Shown one piece after another: positions 21,997-33,244 of a stretch of DNA of 64,000 nt (the stretch's first letter is position 1; each line of letters starts with the position of its first letter). The notes below the pieces were generated by a model. That model did not search any database. It saw only the letters and a list, made by a program, of their open reading frames with translations, and was not told where the DNA came from. A program made the translations under genes and the position numbers. Source of the DNA: Cantharellus purpuraceus (taxonomy: Eukaryota; Basidiomycota; Agaricomycetes; Cantharellales; Hydnaceae). The stretch spans positions 682,001 to 746,000 of the forward strand of contig JALBUN010000018.1 in NCBI GenBank assembly GCA_025174535.1. The letters are read 5' to 3'.

Positions 21997-22894
21997 TACT
22001 TTTCTCCTGTGTATTGAGTCCATTTCTTTGTCCATCCCTTTTTTCCATTTGGGTTTATCTTTTGACTTCATTGCTTCTTCCCAATTCTTTGGATCCCATG
22101 CATTGTTATCCACCAGTGTCGCTAGCGCCCTATCTGATGCCCCATCGGATAGAATATTTGAGTCTACTTCCAGGATCTGTCTGCATGCTCGGTGAGTTTG
22201 AGTTCATATGGCACTCTCATGCACTTGTTTATGGGCTTGATCCAGCCTGCTGACATTGGGCAAACCTCGCATGGCTGCACCTGCTGCCGATGCTTGTGTC
22301 TGTTGGCCCAATCATCTGGGTTGGGGTACACCTTGGTCTAGTGTATTCTCCCCCCCAATTTCAAGCATTTCCGCCTCGGTTTGTCCTTCCTCTCCCTCTG
22401 TTTGCCCCACTGCCTCCTCATCTCTAGACATATCCTCCCCTTCATCTGTCTCCTCATCAGGTTCACTCCTATCCACTTCTGACTGATTCTGGTGTTTGTT
22501 AGGCTCATTTTCCACTACTTGCTGGGTCTCCATGATGTTGTCCTGTGATTCAATGAAGGACACATTAAATGAAATGAGTATACATTTCGTCTGTGGATTC
22601 CAGCATCAATACACCTTGGAGTTATTTGAATAGCCCACTAAGATACATTTGTCTGACTGTTGATATATTTTTGGGTTTGTCCTATTTTGGATTAATATGA
22701 ATGCTTTGCACTCATACTCATGCAGATGTGAGACCCGCGGTCTTTGCCATATAGGGCTTCATATGGAGTCTTTCCATTCAGGGTACAAGTAGGTGTTCAT
22801 TGTGCCAAGTAAAATGCTGCCATTGCACATTCGCCCCACAGGTTTGGTGGGAGTTTAGCATCCAAACACATAGCTCTTGCCCGTCCCATAATTG
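21997..22894 (-). pseudogene. Copia pol: integrase C-terminus, linker and RT start
   Basis: Minus strand, from 22894: IMGRARAMCLDAKLPPNLWGECAMAAFYLAQ, then GKTPYEALYGKDR and KCILVGYSNNSKVYWCW, the GKTPYE and K-W-GY patterns of the copia integrase C-terminal region. An acidic linker follows (EEETDEGEDMSRDEE), then DNNAWDPKNWEEAMKSKDKPKW at the start of the RT region. At least one in-frame stop lies between the linker and the RT start, and another near 22790. Confidence 0.75.
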
Positions 22895-22899
22895 TGCAG

Positions 22900-23439
22900 T
22901 GTTATGACTATATTCATTAACACCCAGATCCCCGTCCGATCCCCTCAGATCCCCGCGCATATGAAATCTATACTCCATTTGGAAACCACTACGTCTCCAT
23001 TTACCTGTCTGATTGTCACCACCGATTCCGCCCATCCGTTTCTGGTTCCGATTGATGCATCAGCATCACCATAGGAACCCGGACATCCGTCCCCATTGGA
23101 CTCGGACATACTCACGTAAGGCCGTCGGCCTCGGAGACCCATCACCGGAGTAATTATTATTAGATTTCAAATATGTATTTAAGTTGCCCAACTGGGGACT
23201 TCATTCCCCAGTTCGAATATCGAATCACGCCTAGCTCCTAAGTCTGATCCTAACTCTCTAAGTCGTACTCCATCTCCGAAATCTCAGACACCGGTATTAG
23301 TGAGGGCGCAGCACATAAGCTGAAGCCAAGTCCATTCCAACCCCCACAACGTACTCTAACCCCGACCCAACCTCCGACCCTAACTCCGACCCAACCTCTG
23401 ATCCAATCTCCAACCCCCAATCGGACCTAGTGTGTAACA
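22900..23439. mobile_element. Solo LTR inserted in copia integrase, TSD TGCAG
   Basis: 540 bp, TGTTATGAC...GTGTAACA, with identical flanks TGCAG at 22895-22899 and 23440-23444. It contains tandem CTCCGACCCAAC-like units near 23350-23420. A truncated inverted relative lies at 24234-24358. Confidence 0.85.
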
Positions 23440-23444
23440 TGCAG

Positions 23445-24233
23445 TGTAGACGTTCGGATTTACCATTCTGAGCAGATGTATATGGTGCAGTAATTTGATG
23501 CTCAACTCCTGTTTTTTTGAAGTATTGATTCATATTCTGCACCAGAGAATTCACCTCCTCCATCTGTGCATATGACCCCCAGTCTTCATCCAGTTTCACA
23601 TTCTATTCTGGCTCTCCACTCCTTAAAAACTTGTACCACATCTGATTTCTTTCTGAGGGTGAAACCCCACAGGTAGCTAGAATAATCATCTATGATATTC
23701 AGGTAGAGCGCCCCTCCTACTGTGGGTACATCCTCTGGTCCAGTCAGGTCTGCATAGATGATATCCAAGGGTGCTTTAGCTCTCTCCCCCTCTCGCACAC
23801 AGGGTACTGATGTCTTTGCCTGCTTGCCAAGGATACAGTATTCACATGCAGCAGGCAATATGGAGAGGTTGATAGGCATACCTTTCGCCATATTAAGTCT
23901 AGCCATGTCTTTTATGGATTGATAGCTGACATGTCCTAGACATCTATGCCAGGTAGTGAGGGTGGGTGTTGCATGTGCTAGGAATATGCGATCTTCTTGT
24001 GGATGCATCGTAGTAAGGGTGTATAGACCTCAATCCCTACATACTGCTTTGGCCACTATTTTGTTGTTCATATTCTGCACGAAACACTTGTTCCTTTCAA
24101 AAAGAATTGACATGTTGTCATTGGTGAGTCTGCCCACTGAGATGAGATGTAAGGTAGCCTTGGGTGCATAGAGTACAACCTTAAGGACCATGTGTTGTCC
24201 CTTTTTGACTGTAATTCTAATCTTGCCTATCCC
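23445..24233 (-). pseudogene. Copia pol: protease end, GAG-pre-integrase and integrase core
   Basis: From 24233 down: VLKVVLYAPKATLHLISVGRL, then TTWHRCLGHVSYQSIKDM and a CEYCILGKQAKTSVP zinc-binding pattern. The core follows: IIYADLTGPEDVP (first Asp), YLNIIDDYSSYLWGF (second Asp), and YTSAQNGKSERLH (NG-x-E, third acidic residue). In-frame stop after VAKAVCRD; frameshift near 23590. The upstream gag/protease is missing because another LTR fragment begins at 24234. Confidence 0.85.
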
Positions 24234-24358
24234 TGTTACGCACTAGGTCCAATTGGGGGTCGGAGATTGGATCGGAGGTCAGGTCGGAGTTAGGGTGAGA
24301 GGTTGGGTCGGGGTCAGAGTACGTCATGGGGGTCGGAATGGACTTGGCTTCAGCTTAT
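24234..24358 (-). mobile_element. LTR fragment (same family as 22900-23439), inverted
   Basis: TGTTACGCACTAGGTCC... is the reverse complement of the 3' end of the solo LTR at 22900-23439. It is cut at 24358 by the gypsy 5' LTR. The missing remainder is not present at the other end of the gypsy element. Confidence 0.75.
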
Positions 24359-24708
24359 TGTCAGGGTTCAAATAAGTCATATTCTATTTTTAGTATTTTC
24401 TCTTGACACCCCTATCAGCGCAGCCTGTCAGGGTGCGTCTCCCCTATTTCACTTCCCCTATCCTTCCTCCCCTATCTTGGTTCTCCTATCCATCTCCATC
24501 ATTTAGTATAAAGACTCGCCTTGGTGCAGTGTGATCCCCTCAGCTTGATCTCTGAGGATATCTGCTGTACCAGGTAAGTCCCATGTATTTATCAGAAACA
24601 GCTGTATAGACTGAGGATATCTGCTGTACCAGCTGGCATTATTTCTTATCGGCTCTCACTTATTGAGTATCTTGTTGTTGTGGCCTCGTCATCAGCGTCG
24701 CCCTCACA
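24359..24708 (+). mobile_element. Gypsy 5' LTR (350 bp)
   Basis: TGTCAGGGTTC...GCCCTCACA. It is paired with 31838-32199. Differences I can see are four transitions and a 12-bp indel (CATTGCCCCTAT-type) present only in the 3' copy. TATA-like TTTAGTATAAAGACTC at about 24503. Flanking bases CTTAT do not match the 3' flank TAACT. Confidence 0.85.
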
Positions 24709-24776
24709 GAAGATCAAGCTCATAAGACGACCCCACACCTCATAACACTTTCCCTATTAACTACTTCACCGATACC

Positions 24777-25919
24777 ATGACTGATCAGCTCCCTGAAGCC
24801 TATTGGGACACTCTAGGTGAAAGTGGTGGCTTTCTGCGAGCGTTGTTCAACACCCAGGCGCAGCAGCTCCAGCAGTTGCAACTCCAGAACCAGCACCTCC
24901 AAAGCCAGTTCGCCAATGTCCAGAACAACCTAGCAGATGCTGCCACTGCTGCCGCCATCGCTGCAGCACAGACCATCTCTCAGACCACCTCATTTCCCAC
25001 ACCTTCTCCTACATCGTCATCCGTTCACCCAATAAGGGCAGCTGAACCAGCCAAATTCAATGGAGATCGTGCAGAGACGGAAGGTTTCATTCGCTCTATC
25101 AGGCTTGCCATTGCAGTCCAGCCTACATCTTTCCCAGATGAGCGGACCAAGATCCTCTATGCCCTCTCTTTTATGACAGGAGGTTCTGCTGAAGTATGGG
25201 CGCACAATGAGACACAGGCAGTCATTGACAGGACCTCACCGCTCTCCACCTTGGAGGAATTCATTAAGCAGGTGGAGAACACTTTTGGGGACCCTGACCG
25301 CTCTTGAACAGCATGAACAAAGTTACACGATCTTAGGATGACACCTGGCATGTCAGCGGATGAATACATGGCACAGTTTGAGATACTAGCAGGAAGGACT
25401 GGGTTTAATGATGCAGCACTGGAAGATGCCTATGCCCGAGGGCTCCCTGCAATGATTCTTGACAAGATCCATGCACAGCCATCCCTCCCGTCCGATCTCA
25501 AGGCATGGAAGGAAGCGGCCTGTCAAATTGACTGCAACCACCGTCGTCTTCTAGAAGTGAGACGTGCTCAGACTTCCCTCACTCCTGCCCGCTCTACCCC
25601 ATCCCGCCCTCACAGCACTCCGGTCATCTCTGTACCAACTACCTTGGCAACCTCTAATGGTGCTGCACCTATGGATATTGACTCCAACCGCCATCGCATT
25701 GAGACTCGGACGTGCTATAACTGTGGAAAGCGTGGCCATATATCCCCAGCATGCCCTGAACCACGCAAGGAACGTATCCGAGCTGATCTCACACAAACAG
25801 CAATTGCAGGCATGATATCAGAGTCAGTAGCAGCTGCACTGAAGGCCAAGGAAGAAGCACAGAAGGCAGTAATTCCAAAGCAAGAGGAGAAGCAGGATTT
25901 TCAGGCCAGTCAGCAGTGA
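24777..25919 (+). pseudogene. Gypsy gag with two in-frame stops
   Basis: Starts MTDQLPEAYWDTLGES, followed by a Q/L-rich coiled-coil-like stretch (about residues 29-50) and an Ala-rich segment. The retrotransposon Gag core follows (AEPAKFNGDRAETEGFIRSI...). The zinc knuckle CYNCGKRGHISPAC is near the C-terminus. Two TGA codons at 25305-25307 and 25314-25316 interrupt an otherwise continuous frame; each would be Arg (CGA) after a single T-to-C change. Gag packages the element RNA into particles. Confidence 0.85.
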
Positions 25920-28627
25920 AGAGCATGCCCTGCCTGACAAACCGGTTTTCAGTTCTTGAATCATGTACTGTAGGGCTCACAAGTGATATGTTACACACAC
26001 ACTCCCTTGTCCATCAGACTGAAACCAAAACAGCCATGCCTGAAAACCCTTCTCAACTTCCAGCTAAACATGATGACCCTCCTCGTCTCTACCTTCGATC
26101 TGCAGACGTCCGTCAATGTACAAGAATTCCCATGAAAATCCACTCGGTAGACACTGGATACCCTCTAGCCGTGGATGCACTCCTTGATAGTGGTGCTACA
26201 GGAATGTTCATTGATGCAGAATATGTCAAAGCAGAGAAACTTCAAACACGCCCTCTACCACGTGCCATACCTGTTAATAACATTGATGGGACCCCAAATG
26301 AAGCAGGTTCAATCAAGGAAGAAGTCGATCTCATCTGCACATATGGGACCCATACCAAACATGCCACATTTTCAGTCACAAGCCTGGGAACCTTTGGCAT
26401 AATTGTTGGGCACACCTGGCTTGTGAAGCACAACCCAGAGGTAGACTGGCATACAGGAAAGGTACAGATGACTCGCTGCCCTGATTCATGTGGAGAAGTA
26501 CCAGAACACAAAGAGCATTCGCTTGGTACAACTCCTTTAAATGGCAAGAACTCACACGGGCAACCCCAATACGAGGGAGACCAAACATTTGTTATCTTTG
26601 TAGAAGAAGACTTGGAGAATATCTATGCTGGTTCAACAGTTTCTCAACAGCTCGCACAGAAGGCTGCAGAATCTACTCCAGTCAAAACCTTTGAGGAGAT
26701 TGTCCCAAAGGCGTACTGGGGATTTAAGGATGTTTTTGCAAAGGAGTCCTTTGACCAACTTCCACCTTGAAAACTGTGGGACCACGCTATTGAACTCACT
26801 CCAGGAGCGCAACCCTTCAGCACAAAGGTCTATCCAATGTCCCCAAATGAGCAGAAGGAGTTGGACGCATTCCTCGAGGAGAACCTACGGAACCATCGTA
26901 TACGTCCTTCCAAGTCACCCATGGCATCCCCTGGCTTTTTTGTGAAAAAGAAGGACGGTAATCTTTGTTTTGTGCAAGACTACCGCAAGCTGAATGATAT
27001 CACAATCAAGAACGCCTACCCACTACCCCTGGTACCAGACATCATGAATAAAATTGCCGCAGCCAATGCCAAGTACTTTACCAAGCTTGACATCCGATGG
27101 GGATATAACAATGTGCGTATTAAAGAGGGCGATGAGTGGAAGGCAGCCTTTCGAACCAATCGTGGTCTATTTGAACCCCTGGTCATGTTCTTTGGTCTCA
27201 CAAACAGCCCAGCAACCTTTCAGACGATGATGAATGGCATTTTCAAGGAGCTCATTAATGATGGCACTATGGTAGTGTTCATGGACGACATCCTCATTTT
27301 CACTGAATCCCTAGAACAACACCACACGATCGTGCAATCTGTCCTTGAAATTCTTCAGGCCAACCACCTGTACCTCAAACCAGAGAAATGCCTTTTCTCG
27401 CAACAGAAGGTAGATTATCTTGGATTGATTCTCTCACAGGGACAGGTAGCTATGGACCCAGTTAAGGTGGCCAGAGTCAGAGACTGGCCCACACCGCGCA
27501 ATGTGACAGAAGTCAAATCCTTCCTGGGTTTCATCAATTTCTATCGTTGCTTCATTGAGGACTTCTCACATATCGCAAAGCCTTTGAATCAGTTAACAAA
27601 GGCAGATACACAGTGGTGCTGGATACCTGATGGCCCAGAACAAGAAGCCTTTGATAAACTCAAGCAGCTTGTCACGTCAACTCCAATCCTTGTCCTCCCA
27701 GATCAAACCAAGCATTTTCGACTAGAGACAGATGCTTCAGCATATGCAACAGGTGCTGTTCTATCTCAACTCTGTGACGATGAGAAATGGAGGCCGGTAG
27801 GTTTTGTATCCAAGAGCCTTTCAGATGCAGAGTGCAACTATGCCATCCATGATAAGGAATTGCTCTCAGTCATCCGTGGACTAGAAGAATGGCGCCACAT
27901 CTTGGAAGGGACCAAATACAAGATTGAAATCCTTAACGACCATCAAAACCTCACATATTTCTGTACAGCTCAGAATCTCAATCGTCGACAAGCTCACTGG
28001 TCACTATACCTTTCTCGTTTTATCCACCGTCCTGGATGACATTCAGCCAAACCTGATGCCCTCTCACGACATGTAGATCATAAGCGGGGGGAGGAAGATA
28101 ACCAGAACCAGGTTCTTCTTGGCCCTGAGCTGTTCCACATCGATGCGACATCCACCTATCCAGGGCCAGAAGCTCAAATGATCACAGGAGAAGGAGACAT
28201 ATTCCTGGAACGTGTGCGGAACTGCACCAACAGAGATGAAAAGGTTGTGAAGGCTCTTAAGGAACTTGGTCCCTCCCGGAATTTACGAGGACAGGAATGG
28301 ACTGAGGAGAATGGACTCGTCCTCTATCGTGGCAAGGTATATGTCCCTCTTGACCCAAAATTGCGCCATGACATTGTAAGGGCACACCATGATACTCACA
28401 TTACAGGTCACCCTGGTCGCTGGAGAACAACAGAACTTGTATCCCGCAGCTACTGGTGGCCTGGATTTGGACAATACATTGCCAAATATGTCAAGGGATG
28501 TGACCTCTGCAATCGGACAAAAACATTCCCTGCTCCTCCTATGGATAAACTCCTGCCTAATCGTGTCCCAGATCAGAGGTGGCAAGTGATATCTGTTGAC
28601 CTTATTGTAGAACTACCCATCAGCCAT
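25916..28627 (+). pseudogene. Gypsy pol: protease, reverse transcriptase, RNase H, integrase start
   Basis: The frame overlaps the end of gag. Domains in order: aspartic protease (VDALLDSGATGMFID); RT with VQDYRKLNDITIKNAYPLPL, TKLDIRWGYNNVRI, FGLTNSPATFQTMMN and the active site VVFMDDILIFT; RNase H with ETDASAYATGAVLSQ and YAIHDKELLSVIRGLEEWR; and the integrase zinc finger HH-CC (HDTHITGHPGRW... CDLCNRTK). The first catalytic region VISVDLIVELP is followed by the solo-LTR insertion at 28628. TGA stops at about 26768 and 28037 are both CGA-to-TGA type. Typical chromovirus order. Confidence 0.9.
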
Positions 28628-30059
28628 TGTTTTGGAACCCGCAAAATTATGGTGTTAGGGCAAACTCTAAATCACCACAATTCCGTGAATGAACAGCTGA
28701 GAAGAATATCAAACCCTGCTGCAGCACAACTCCAGAAACGATTTAACGTTTGTACTTTGGTTACAATCCTTTGTATTGGTCAATGCAGACTATACGCAGA
28801 AAGGTAATACGTTTCTTAGCAGCAAGAAATGAATAAGACTTCCAGAGTCTAGAGTTCACGGACGCTTAGGGGTCCAGATATTCCAAAAAGAGGGGAATGC
28901 ACTTAGAGGCTAAAGGAAGTAGGTGGATGAATCCAACCGTCCAACCAGTGGCACTCAGAAGCGGGTAACAGCGATGTGTGAAGTAGTCTAGCAACTGCTT
29001 CACACGAGTTCAAGCTTCTAATGCTCTGCAAAGGCAGTACACACTAGTTACTTAAACAAGAGCACTAATGGCAGGACTATCGACAGACAATCTCACCCTG
29101 TAGATTCGTAGTCACGTGAGGCAGATACTACACTCACGCCCAAAGCAGGAATATCACTACCTTGAGTGCAATCAAGTACAGTTACACAACTGTAAAAGAT
29201 CCTTGAACTGGTAATCAACAGTTACTGAGATAGAGGATGACACTGTATGTCACTCTAGTCACACTGGTGTGCAGAAGATGGGTAGAATATGATGATATGT
29301 TATTCTTTCAGAGGCAGAATGGCCTCCTTATATATTGTATTTACAGGGGCTGACTAATGCTTCTGGAATATTCTACCTATTAATAGATGGAAGCTACTGG
29401 AAGGTTGTGGAAGGTGGAAGAAAGGGGTAGAATATTCCAAGCCAATCACAGGATCTGATCACAGCACTAACACTGATCAGGAGCTGAATAATGGTTCTGG
29501 AAAGTTCTATCTAATAATAGAAGGAAACAGCTAGAATGTTATGGAAAGGGGTAGAATATTCCAAGGCAATCACCTGATTTGATCACCCATCAGCTGATCT
29601 GATCCCTGAGCTAGGCACTGATCAGGCAAAAAGAAGGGTGTCCACCCTGTTTTCTGCACTGGTTTGGACAGCCATGGATAGCCACATGTCATGTGATGAT
29701 CTCCACGGAAAATAGTGCCCTGAGAGGCTGTGGTTGTTAAGTTACAGAATATTTATTGATCAGAGACATCTGAGCTTGAATTGAGGCCAAATGCCTGGTC
29801 CAAAAGGGGAGAGCCGGCTGCGCGAAGGTTTGTGGGCGCCTATGGGTCCACAACTGTAGCACAGCAGAAATAAATGATTCTGGGCTGAGTTCTGCATGGA
29901 ATATTCCCAGAAAAATATGGAAAAATAGAGAATATTTGAATAAGTCCATTCCAGGTACAAGCATCAAATATATGCTGATATTTAGGAATGGAAAAGCAAA
30001 GAATAGCACATTGGTGCTGCATAAATGGAATTTGATAGGGAAAAGGTGATTCCCATACA
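28628..30059 (-). mobile_element. Solo LTR inserted in gypsy integrase, TSD GCCAT
   Basis: 1432 bp. On the plus strand it reads TGTTTTGGAACC...CCCATACA, flanked by GCCAT at 28623-28627 and 30060-30064. The promoter-like TATATAAGG is on the minus strand (about 29327-29336), so the LTR sense is minus. Removing it with one GCCAT restores the integrase reading frame. It contains two internal tandem variants of the GGAATATTCCAAG region (about 29400-29580). A frame of 209 codons runs into it from pol and is not a gene. Confidence 0.85.
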
Positions 30060-30064
30060 GCCAT

Positions 30065-31240
30065 GGCTATGATGCACTCCTTGTTGTTGTGGACCGTCTT
30101 TCCAAACGAGCACATGTTATCCCTACCACCTCTGACATCAACTCCATAGGAGTTGCACGACTTTTCCGAGACCATGTGTGGAAACACCACGGCCTTCCTG
30201 AGGAGATCATCAGTGACCGTGGCACCCAGTTTGTCTCTCAATTTATGCGCAAGCTCAATAAGCTTTTGGGGATCAAGGTTGCAGCATCCACAGCATATCA
30301 TCCACAAACCAATGGTCAGACAGAAAGGGTCAATCAAGAAATTGAACAATACTTGAGGCTTTTCGTCAATCAGCGCCAGGATGACTGGATTGAGTGGGTT
30401 CCTCTTGCCAAATTCACATACAACAACCGCATCCACTTCTCCACGCAATCAACCCCCTTCATGCTTGATACAGGCCAACACCCAAGGCTTGGGCTAGAGC
30501 CAATCCGAGAGACACGACTTGAAGCACTGGAAGAATTCACTGAGCGTATGGAGACAGCCACCACTGAGGCTCACTCCGCCCTGGAAAAGGCAGCAGATGA
30601 TATGGCACGATTCTATGATGCCCATCAGCAAGCAGCCCCAGTATACAAACTTGGTGACAAGGTCTGGCTCAATGCACAAAATATCACCACCACCTGTCCA
30701 ACCAAGAAACTTGATCACAAATGGTTAGGACCGTATGTGATTAATAAGGTGGTCTCACGAAATGCCTATGGCCTACAACTTCCCCCAATCTTTGGCCGCA
30801 CTCATCCAGTGTTCTCTGTTGTCTTACTCCATCCTTATGAAAAGGATCCCATCCCTGAACGCCAGTCATCTCCTCCACCACCTCCAGTCATTCGAGATGG
30901 AGTACAGGAATACAAAGTTGAGAAGATCCTTGACAGCAGAGTTTTCCGAGGAAGACTGGAATACCTGGTGCGTTGGAAGGGCTATGGAGCTGCTGACGAC
31001 CTCTGGATCCCAGCTAAGGATGCCAGTGGGGCTAGAAGGCGCATTGCAGACTTCCATCGGGAAAATCCTGAAGCCCCAAGGCGTATTTCGGCAGCCACCT
31101 ATGCGGCTCTTCCCTTCAGACGCTTTGAGAACTTCACAGAACCTCCCAAACAGGTCCTCTTTGATTGGACAGCTGGCAAGAACCCAACACGTGGTATTGG
31201 ACACATTTCAGAGCCGCAGAATAGGCACAGTGAAGCTTAG
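30065..31240 (+). pseudogene. Gypsy pol: integrase core and chromodomain
   Basis: Continues pol after the solo LTR: YDALLVVVDRLSKRAHVIPT, IISDRGTQFVSQFMRKLN (second catalytic Asp) and ASTAYHPQTNGQTERVNQEIE (catalytic Glu). A GPY/F-like region follows (KLDHKWLGPYVINKVVSRNAY). The C-terminal chromodomain reads EYKVEKILDSRVFRGRLEYLVRWKGYGAADDLWIP split over a few residues, with the aromatic-cage positions Y, W and W visible. Chromodomains direct chromovirus integration to methylated-histone chromatin. The segment itself is open to the stop at 31240. Confidence 0.9.
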
Positions 31241-31346
31241 CGCTCACCAAATTCATCCATGCCAAAATTCCACTAACTGTATATAAGCCAGTGAATCCAC
31301 TTCCCCTTCCTCAGTAAAACCATCATCGTTCACTATCCAACCCACC

Positions 31347-31784
31347 ATGCCTTACCAGTCTGAATCCACCCCTCTACACTCACTCCGTTCCTACCCATCA
31401 ATCACTTGGTCAGTTGACTCAAGGGATACTGCATGTGCTGTAGAGGATTATAACCTCCCATCTCCACCTCCACAAGTTCATTTCCCCTTCTGGCATCGTA
31501 ATCCATCAAGATGCCAGACATACTACATCGGGGACCCTCTATTCATTGGCAACTATGACATACCATACGCCTTCCAAGGGCTCGCCGGTAAAGTCACCTA
31601 TGAGGGAGGGGAGATGATACTTGGAGCAGTTTTCAGCACAAACGATCCCATATCCCCCGGAGAGTTCACCATCCCACTTTACCCCAAGGCAGAGAAGAGT
31701 CACCATCAACACTCGTCATGGGCTCTACTTTGGCAGAGAGTGAGAAGGGACCTTGCAGAGTGCTTCAGGGTGTGTCTCTCTTGA
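31347..31784 (+). CDS. Accessory ORF between gypsy pol and 3' LTR
   Basis: 145 codons starting MPYQSESTPLHSLRSY. It has aromatic- and proline-rich stretches (VHFPFWHRNPSRC), then TYYIGDPLFIGNYDIPYAFQGLAGKVTYEGGEMILGAVFS. No transmembrane segment, signal peptide or known domain is visible. It occupies the position of env or ORF3 in some LTR elements and ends about 50 bp before the polypurine tract. I do not recognise it. Being open while gag and pol carry stops is notable, but its short length makes that weak evidence. Confidence 0.45.
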   Translation: MPYQSESTPLHSLRSYPSITWSVDSRDTACAVEDYNLPSPPPQVHFPFWHRNPSRCQTYYIGDPLFIGNYDIPYAFQGLAGKVTYEGGEMILGAVFSTNDPISPGEFTIPLYPKAEKSHHQHSSWALLWQRVRRDLAECFRVCLS

Positions 31785-31823
31785 GATGGATGGGACAATA
31801 GTGCATATCGAGACGACATGCAT

Positions 31824-32199
31824 TAAGAGGGAGGTGATGTCAGGGTTCAAATAAGTCATATTCTATTTTTAGTATTTTCTCTTGACACCCCTATCAGCGC
31901 AGCCTGTCAGGGTGCATCTCCCCTATTTCATTGCCCCTATCACTTCCCCTATCCTTCCTCCCCTATCTTGGTTCTCCTATCCGTCTCCATCATTTAGTAT
32001 AAAGACTCGCCTTGGTGCAGTGTGATCCCCTCAGCTTGATCTCTGAGGATATCCGCTGTACCAGGTAAGTCCCATGTATTTATCAGAAACAGCTGTATAG
32101 ACTGAGGATATCCGCTGTACCAGCTGGCATTATTTCTTATCGGCTCTCACTTATTGAGTATCTTGTTGTTGTGGCCTCGTCATCAGCGTCGCCCTCACA
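31824..32199 (+). mobile_element. Gypsy polypurine tract and 3' LTR
   Basis: TTAAGAGGGAGGTGA precedes the LTR 31838-32199 (362 bp, TGTCAGGG...CCTCACA). Confidence 0.8.
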
Positions 32200-33244
32200 T
32201 AACTACCACACTGTATGTTAAGTGCTGGGATACTCAGAGTTCAAAAGGAATAACCGGAGTCAGGCTGCTAGTAAAAGAGAGGGGTGGGACTTTACTGTTC
32301 CAGTTCAACCGGAGACAGAGTGAGAGCAATACTATTGAGTTGGATCAAGTGGACTTGGCTTCAACTTGTGTGTTGTGCCCCCTTGGATTGTTGGTCCAAT
32401 ATTTTGGAATTCAGAGTATGGAGTTGGATCAGGGATCTGGAGTTCAACTTGTAAGGTACTTGACAAGAAGCTAGCAACCAAGAAGTTGATGGGGCAAATC
32501 TTAGTCGATATATGAACTACTGTAATAGACAGAAAGTAGCCCATATAAGTATGTGGAGAATTGAATGCTAAACTAAAACAAGAAAACAATAAGATGGATA
32601 TGGAGCACAACACAGAAAGGAGTTCAGAGTTTGGACCCAAGTTTGAACTATACTAAGCAATATAAAAGAAGAGGTTTGTTGTACCCCATAAGAAGAAACT
32701 ACTTATGGAGAACAATAAGAAAAGGAGTTCAGAGTTGATGGAGGTGGAGTAGAAAGATGGAGATGGAGTTGGAGATGGAGTCTGGAGATCAGACTTGGTG
32801 TTACAGGATGTAACACTGTACAACACATCACACAACCAATATACTAAATTGAGTTCTGTGCAACAGTGTGAACTAAGACACCCATTTACATAGCCTGTAT
32901 AAGTATCTGAGGAATTGAATGAAAGACTAAAGTAGGAGGACAATAAGATGGATATAGAGTATAATATGGGTTAGGAGATCAGGGTTCAGACTTAAGTCTG
33001 AATTAATACTAATTAATATCAAAGGTGATGGTTGTTGTAATCCATATCAAGGGGACTACTTATCAAGAAAACAATAAATGGGGTTTGGGGTTGTCAGAGA
33101 TGGAGTTGATGGAGATGGAGGAGGTGGGTGGGAGTCTGGAGATTGGACTTGCTGTTACAGGATGTAACAGGACATGATGTAACAGGATGTGCATGTGTCA
33201 TTTTGGATGCCTAATCCCCCCCATGCATCTAATGATTAGGAATG
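32200..33244. repeat. Remnants of other LTRs
   Basis: Two diverged direct copies of a purine-rich stretch: about 32620-32800 and 32960-33150, with shared GGAGATGGAG and GACTTG-TGTTACAGGATGTAACA. 32815-32872 resembles the end of the LTR at 17796. GGACTTGGCTTCAACTTGTG at about 32349 resembles the LTR family at 22900. No coding frame is supported. The repeat unit starts at about 33245. Confidence 0.5.

Noticed and set aside
28178..28807. 209-codon frame ending at 28807 as a separate protein
   Set aside because: It is gypsy pol running into the inserted solo LTR; the C-terminal 60 residues are LTR sequence.
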